Of a DNA stretch of 64,000 bases, positions 60,540 through 64,000 are shown piece after piece (position 1 is the stretch's first letter; every line of letters begins with the position of its first letter). The position numbers and the translations under genes are program-made. The stretch is from NCBI RefSeq assembly GCF_900156455.1, contig NZ_FTNQ01000005.1:62001-126000 (forward strand). The letters are read 5' to 3'. The stretch comes from Microbacterium sp. RURRCA19A. Its GTDB lineage: Bacteria > Actinomycetota > Actinomycetes > Actinomycetales > Microbacteriaceae. The notes under the pieces were generated by a model that had not been told where the DNA came from, searched no databases, and worked only from the letters and a program-made list of their open reading frames with translations.

Positions 60540-61223
60540 TCAGCCCCGCACCCAGGCGTACGTGATCTCGGGACGGCCGGGGCCGCCGTAGCGCGGCTCG
60601 CGGCGCACGCGACCGACGTCGGCGAGGTGCTCCAGGTATCGGCGGGCGGTCACCCGCGACATGCCCTCGCGCTCGCCGACCTCGGTCGACGACACGGGGG
60701 TGGATGCCGTGCGCACCCGGTCCGCGACGGCCTGCAGCGTCTCATCGCTCAGGCCCTTCGGCAGCGCCGGGGCCGCGACGGTCCGGAGCGACCCGAGCAG
60801 CGCGTCCACCTCCGACTGCGTGGCCTCCCCGGCCGCGCGGTCCAGCCCTTCGACGTACGCGCGGTACGCCTCGAGGCGTTCGCGGAAGGCCGCGAACGTG
60901 AACGGCTTGATGAGGTACTGCACGACCCCGGTCGACACGGCGGCGCGGACCGTCGCGGCATCCCGGACCGCCGTCACGGCGATGATGTCGACGCCGGCTC
61001 CCATCGCGCGCACGCGTCGGGCCACGTCCAGGCCGCCGCCGTCGGGCATGGTCATGTCCAGCAGCACGAGGTCGATCGGCCGGGCGGGATCCGCGATCGC
61101 GGTGAGCGCCGCGCGCGCCCCCGCCGCCTGCCCGACGACCACGAAACCCGGGACGCGTCCGACGTACGCGGCGTGCAGCTCGAGGGCGAGGGCATCGTCG
61201 TCGACCACGAGCACGCGGATCAC
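60540..61223 (-). CDS. Response regulator, CitB/DcuR type
   Basis: 227 residues. The receiver domain has acidic residues DDD (8-10), phospho-acceptor Asp56 in VLLDMTMPDGGG and Lys in YLIKPF. The C-terminal part has a winged helix (STEVGEREGMSRVTARRYLEHL). This matches the CitB/DcuR/DctR group that responds to citrate or C4-dicarboxylates. The GTG start overlaps the sensor stop (GTGA). With a DctA-type transporter just beyond the sensor, it most likely activates dicarboxylate uptake. Confidence 0.92.
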   Translation of the reverse strand: MIRVLVVDDDALALELHAAYVGRVPGFVVVGQAAGARAALTAIADPARPIDLVLLDMTMPDGGGLDVARRVRAMGAGVDIIAVTAVRDAATVRAAVSTGVVQYLIKPFTFAAFRERLEAYRAYVEGLDRAAGEATQSEVDALLGSLRTVAAPALPKGLSDETLQAVADRVRTASTPVSSTEVGEREGMSRVTARRYLEHLADVGRVRREPRYGGPGRPEITYAWVRG

Positions 61224-62824
61224 GCGGTCACCGCCTCGACCGGAGCGGGCAGCACGACCCGCACCGTCGTCGGTGCGTCGGAGACGTGCAGCGTCCCGCC
61301 GTGGGCCGACACGATGTCGCGCACGAGGGCGAGGCCCACGCCGCGGCCGCCCGGAGTCGCGGCGGGCTTGGTCGACGCGCCGAACGCGAACGGGTCGGCG
61401 AGCGCCGGGTCGAACCCGGGCCCGCTGTCGCTGACCACGATCGCGACGTCGGGTCCCCGGCGCGTGAGGGCCACGCGCACCCAGCGCGGATCGGGGCCGG
61501 CGGTGGCGGCATCCATCGCATTGTCCACGAGGTTGCCGACCACCGTCACCGCCTCGGCGGCGGCCAGCGGCAGCGCCGGCGTGGGTTCGTCGACGTCGAG
61601 ATCGAGGGTCACGCCGTGCTCCGCGGCCTCGTCGAGCTTGCCGAGCAGCAGCGCGACCACGACCGCGCCGTCGTTGCCGGAGACGATGCGGTCGGCGAGA
61701 TCCTGGCGTCCCTCGGTGGATGCCGCGATCAACCGCCGTGCGTCGTCGATGCGCCCGAGCTCGAGCAGCGCCAGCAGCGCGTGCAGCCGGTTGCCGTGCT
61801 CGTGCGTCTGCGAGCGCAGGGTGTCGCTGAGGGTCCGGACGCCCTCGAGCTCGCCGAGCAGCGCCTGCAGCTCGGACCGGTCACGGAGCGTCATGACCCG
61901 CCCCCGCTCCGGCGCCCGCCGCCCGTTCAGGTCGCGGGCCTCCTCCTGATTCACCAGGAGGACGCGCTCCCCGGTGACGACGGTCTCCTCCACCATCCGG
62001 CGGCCCGTGGCGATGGCGTCGGCGAGCGCGGCATCCATGTCCGTCTCCCGCGGGTCCAGGCTCACCTGTCCCTCGGTCGCCGGCGGGAGCCCGAGGAGGT
62101 CGGCGGCTTCGTCGTTGTAGAGCACGATCCGACCGTCGCCGTCGGTCACGACGAGGCCCTCGCGCAGCGAGTGCAGCACGGTCTCGTAGCTCTCGACGAG
62201 CCGGGCCAGTTCGCGCGGGGTGTAGGAACCGGTGACCCGGCGGGCGCTGCGCCGGACGTACAGGGCACCCAGGATGCCGATGCCCACGATGCCGGCCGCG
62301 GCGACGACGATCAGCGGGACACGCGCGGCGAGATCCGCCTGCACGGCGCCGAGGGTCACGCCCACCGAGACGAGCCCCACGATCTCGCCGTCATCGGCGC
62401 CGGCGTCGCGGATCGGCGTGATCGTGCGCACGGACGGTCCGAGCGTCCCGTCGTACACCTCGGTGTACGTCTGTCCCGCCAGCGCCTCCTCGCGCGAGCC
62501 GAGGTACTGCTGCCCGATCTCCGAGCGATTGCGGTGGGTCAGCCGGATGCCGTCGGGCGTCATGATCGTGACGAACGACAGGTCGGCGTCGGAGAGGATC
62601 GCCTCGACCATCGGCTGCAGCGTGTCGGAGTCCTGGGCGCGGACGAGCGCGGCGACGTCGGGTTCGTGCGCCAGCGTCTCGGCCACGGATCGGGTGACCT
62701 GCTCCGCCTGGCGCTGCCCCGAGTCCGACAACTGCACCGACATGAGCGCCGCGAGCACGCCCGCGACCAGCACGACGACGCCGAGCGACACCATCGCCAG
62801 TCGTCCGCCCACGCTCAATCGCAT
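61220..62824 (-). CDS. Sensor histidine kinase, CitA/DcuS type
   Basis: 534 residues. Two membrane helices (about 10-30 and 178-200) flank an extracytoplasmic CACHE-like sensor with THRNRSEIGQQYLG, a pattern of citrate/dicarboxylate sensors. A PAS domain follows (LREGLVVTDGDGRIVLYNDEA). The phospho-His is in SQTHEHGNRLHALLAL near residue 342, and the ATPase has VGNLVDNAMDAA and GRGVGLALVRDIV. ATG with GGAGAGGG upstream. TATTGT before it may be its -10. Partner of the overlapping response regulator. Confidence 0.93.
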   Translation of the reverse strand: MRLSVGGRLAMVSLGVVVLVAGVLAALMSVQLSDSGQRQAEQVTRSVAETLAHEPDVAALVRAQDSDTLQPMVEAILSDADLSFVTIMTPDGIRLTHRNRSEIGQQYLGSREEALAGQTYTEVYDGTLGPSVRTITPIRDAGADDGEIVGLVSVGVTLGAVQADLAARVPLIVVAAAGIVGIGILGALYVRRSARRVTGSYTPRELARLVESYETVLHSLREGLVVTDGDGRIVLYNDEAADLLGLPPATEGQVSLDPRETDMDAALADAIATGRRMVEETVVTGERVLLVNQEEARDLNGRRAPERGRVMTLRDRSELQALLGELEGVRTLSDTLRSQTHEHGNRLHALLALLELGRIDDARRLIAASTEGRQDLADRIVSGNDGAVVVALLLGKLDEAAEHGVTLDLDVDEPTPALPLAAAEAVTVVGNLVDNAMDAATAGPDPRWVRVALTRRGPDVAIVVSDSGPGFDPALADPFAFGASTKPAATPGGRGVGLALVRDIVSAHGGTLHVSDAPTTVRVVLPAPVEAVTA

Positions 62825-62968
62825 GCCGTGCCCTCTCCGGTCCGTTCCGGTCTGCCGTGAACAATACGACCACAAATCGCCCCGGGCGCCGCGCTCGACC
62901 AAAGTCGGGGCATCGCCGGCGGCCCCGCCGGACTCAACGAAGACGTTAGGAACAGGGGAAGTCGCAGA

Positions 62969-64000
62969 TGTCTCTCTCACTCCGCACCACGCGCGACGGT
63001 CGTCCGCGCAAGAAGATCGACCGCAACCACTGGCTCTACATCGCCGTCATCGTCGCCGTCGTCGCCGGCATCGTCGTCGGCCTCGTCGCGCCGCAGTTCG
63101 CCACAGGCCTCGAGCCGGTCGGCAAGGGCTTCGTCAGCCTCATCAAGATGATGATCGCCCCGGTCATCTTCTGCACGATCGTCGTGGGCATCGGATCGAT
63201 CGCCAAGGCCTCCACGGTCGGCAAGATCGGCGGCCTGGCGCTGCTCTACTTCCTCGTGATGTCGACCTTCGCGCTGGGCATCGGTCTGCTGGTGGGCAAC
63301 ATCATCCACCCCGGCGAGGGCCTGAACATCGCCAGCGCACAGTACGACGCCGTGCCCGAGGCGACCACCACGCAGGACTTCATCCTGGGCATCATTCCGA
63401 CGACGTTCTTCTCCGCGTTCACCGGCGGCAGCATCCTCCAGGTGCTGTTCATCGCCCTCCTGGTCGGCTTCGCGCTCCAGGGCATGGGCGAGCGCGGGGC
63501 GCGCATGGTCGATGGCATCCGCAACTTCCAGGTGCTGGTCTTCCGCATCCTCGGCATGATCCTGTGGCTCGCTCCCATCGGTGCGTTCGGTGCCATCGCC
63601 GCAGTCGTCGGAAAGACCGGATTCGGGGCCGTGATCAGCCTCGGCATCCTCATGGGCTCGTTCTACCTGACCTGCTTCCTCTTCATCGCGGTCGTCCTCG
63701 GCGTGCTGCTGTTCGCCGTCACGCGGGTCAACATCTTCTCGCTGATGAAGTACCTCGGCCGCGAGTACCTGCTCATCGTCGGCACCTCGTCGTCCGAGGC
63801 CGCGCTGCCCCGCCTCATCGCCAAGATGGAGCACCTCGGCGTCTCGAAGCCGGTCGTCGGCATCACCGTTCCGACCGGGTACTCGTTCAACCTGGACGGC
63901 ACGGCGATCTACCTCACGATGGCGTCGCTGTTCATCGCCACCGCGATGGGCGCCCCCATGTCGATCCCGGAGCAGATCGGCCTGCTGATCTTCATGATCA
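62969..64000 (+). CDS. dctA: C4-dicarboxylate/cation symporter, DctA type (cut by window edge)
   Basis: The first 344 codons are in the window and the gene runs past the right edge. WLYIAVIVAVVAGIVVGLVAP is the first helix, GFVSLIKMMIAPVIFCTIV and LILGTSSSEAALP-like LLIVGTSSSEAALPRLIAKM are the hallmarks of the dicarboxylate/amino acid:cation symporter family, and PTGYSFNLDGTAIYLTMASLF binds substrate and cation. It would import succinate, fumarate or malate. It is divergent from the CitA/CitB-type two-component system. AGGGGAAG lies before the ATG. Confidence 0.93.

Overview
The window is very GC-rich DNA (around 70% by eye) from a Gram-positive actinobacterium. The protein families, codon usage, many leaderless-type promoters and 4-nt start/stop overlaps fit the Microbacteriaceae, and a Microbacterium-like genome is the best guess (inference; no marker gene such as 16S rRNA is present). 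I find 52 protein genes, two of them cut by the window edges, and no tRNA, rRNA, transposase or CRISPR array.

Left third (1-22.3 kb): a cell-surface polysaccharide region. A minus-strand operon of four glycosyltransferases (<1-3499) diverges from a WcbI-like gene and a large two-domain glycosyltransferase (3611-6963). A second block (13.76-22.29 kb) has four glycosyltransferases, a flippase-like protein, a polymerase/ligase-like membrane protein and a nucleotidyltransferase. Two convergent pairs there overlap at their 3' ends. Between the blocks lie an ABC-F ATPase, a small LysR-type HTH protein, a GMC oxidoreductase overlapping a hydrolase/subunit-3 fusion gene, and a stress-type SDR.

Middle (22.4-54.7 kb): a carbohydrate island. 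It holds an alditol oxidase, a ROK repressor, a glutathione peroxidase, a lipase-like hydrolase, xylA-xylB, then a cluster of one class II aldolase, three FGGY kinases, a GntR regulator, an RbsBAC-type ABC importer and a SIS isomerase. A shared TGTACGTACA palindrome before both halves of this cluster suggests one GntR regulon for an unidentified sugar. A LacI regulator and araD-araB-araA (with a perfect 16-bp operator) follow, then dgt, a GH3 glycosidase with its own ABC importer, and another LacI regulator. Five FGGY kinases lie within 16 kb. Together these genes would import and use plant-derived pentoses and oligosaccharides.

Right end (55-64 kb): glycerate kinase, a MarR regulator overlapping a homocysteine S-methyltransferase, an unidentified membrane protein, an Lrp-type regulator divergent from alanine dehydrogenase, and a CitA/CitB-type two-component system divergent from a DctA-type dicarboxylate transporter.

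The most unusual feature is non-coding. At least seven families of short palindromic elements (about 45-100 bp, inverted arms that are often themselves palindromic) occupy most of the larger gaps, and one sits in frame inside a glycosyltransferase linker. The 7-mer GGATGCC/GGCATCC is also strongly over-represented on both strands and in several reading frames.
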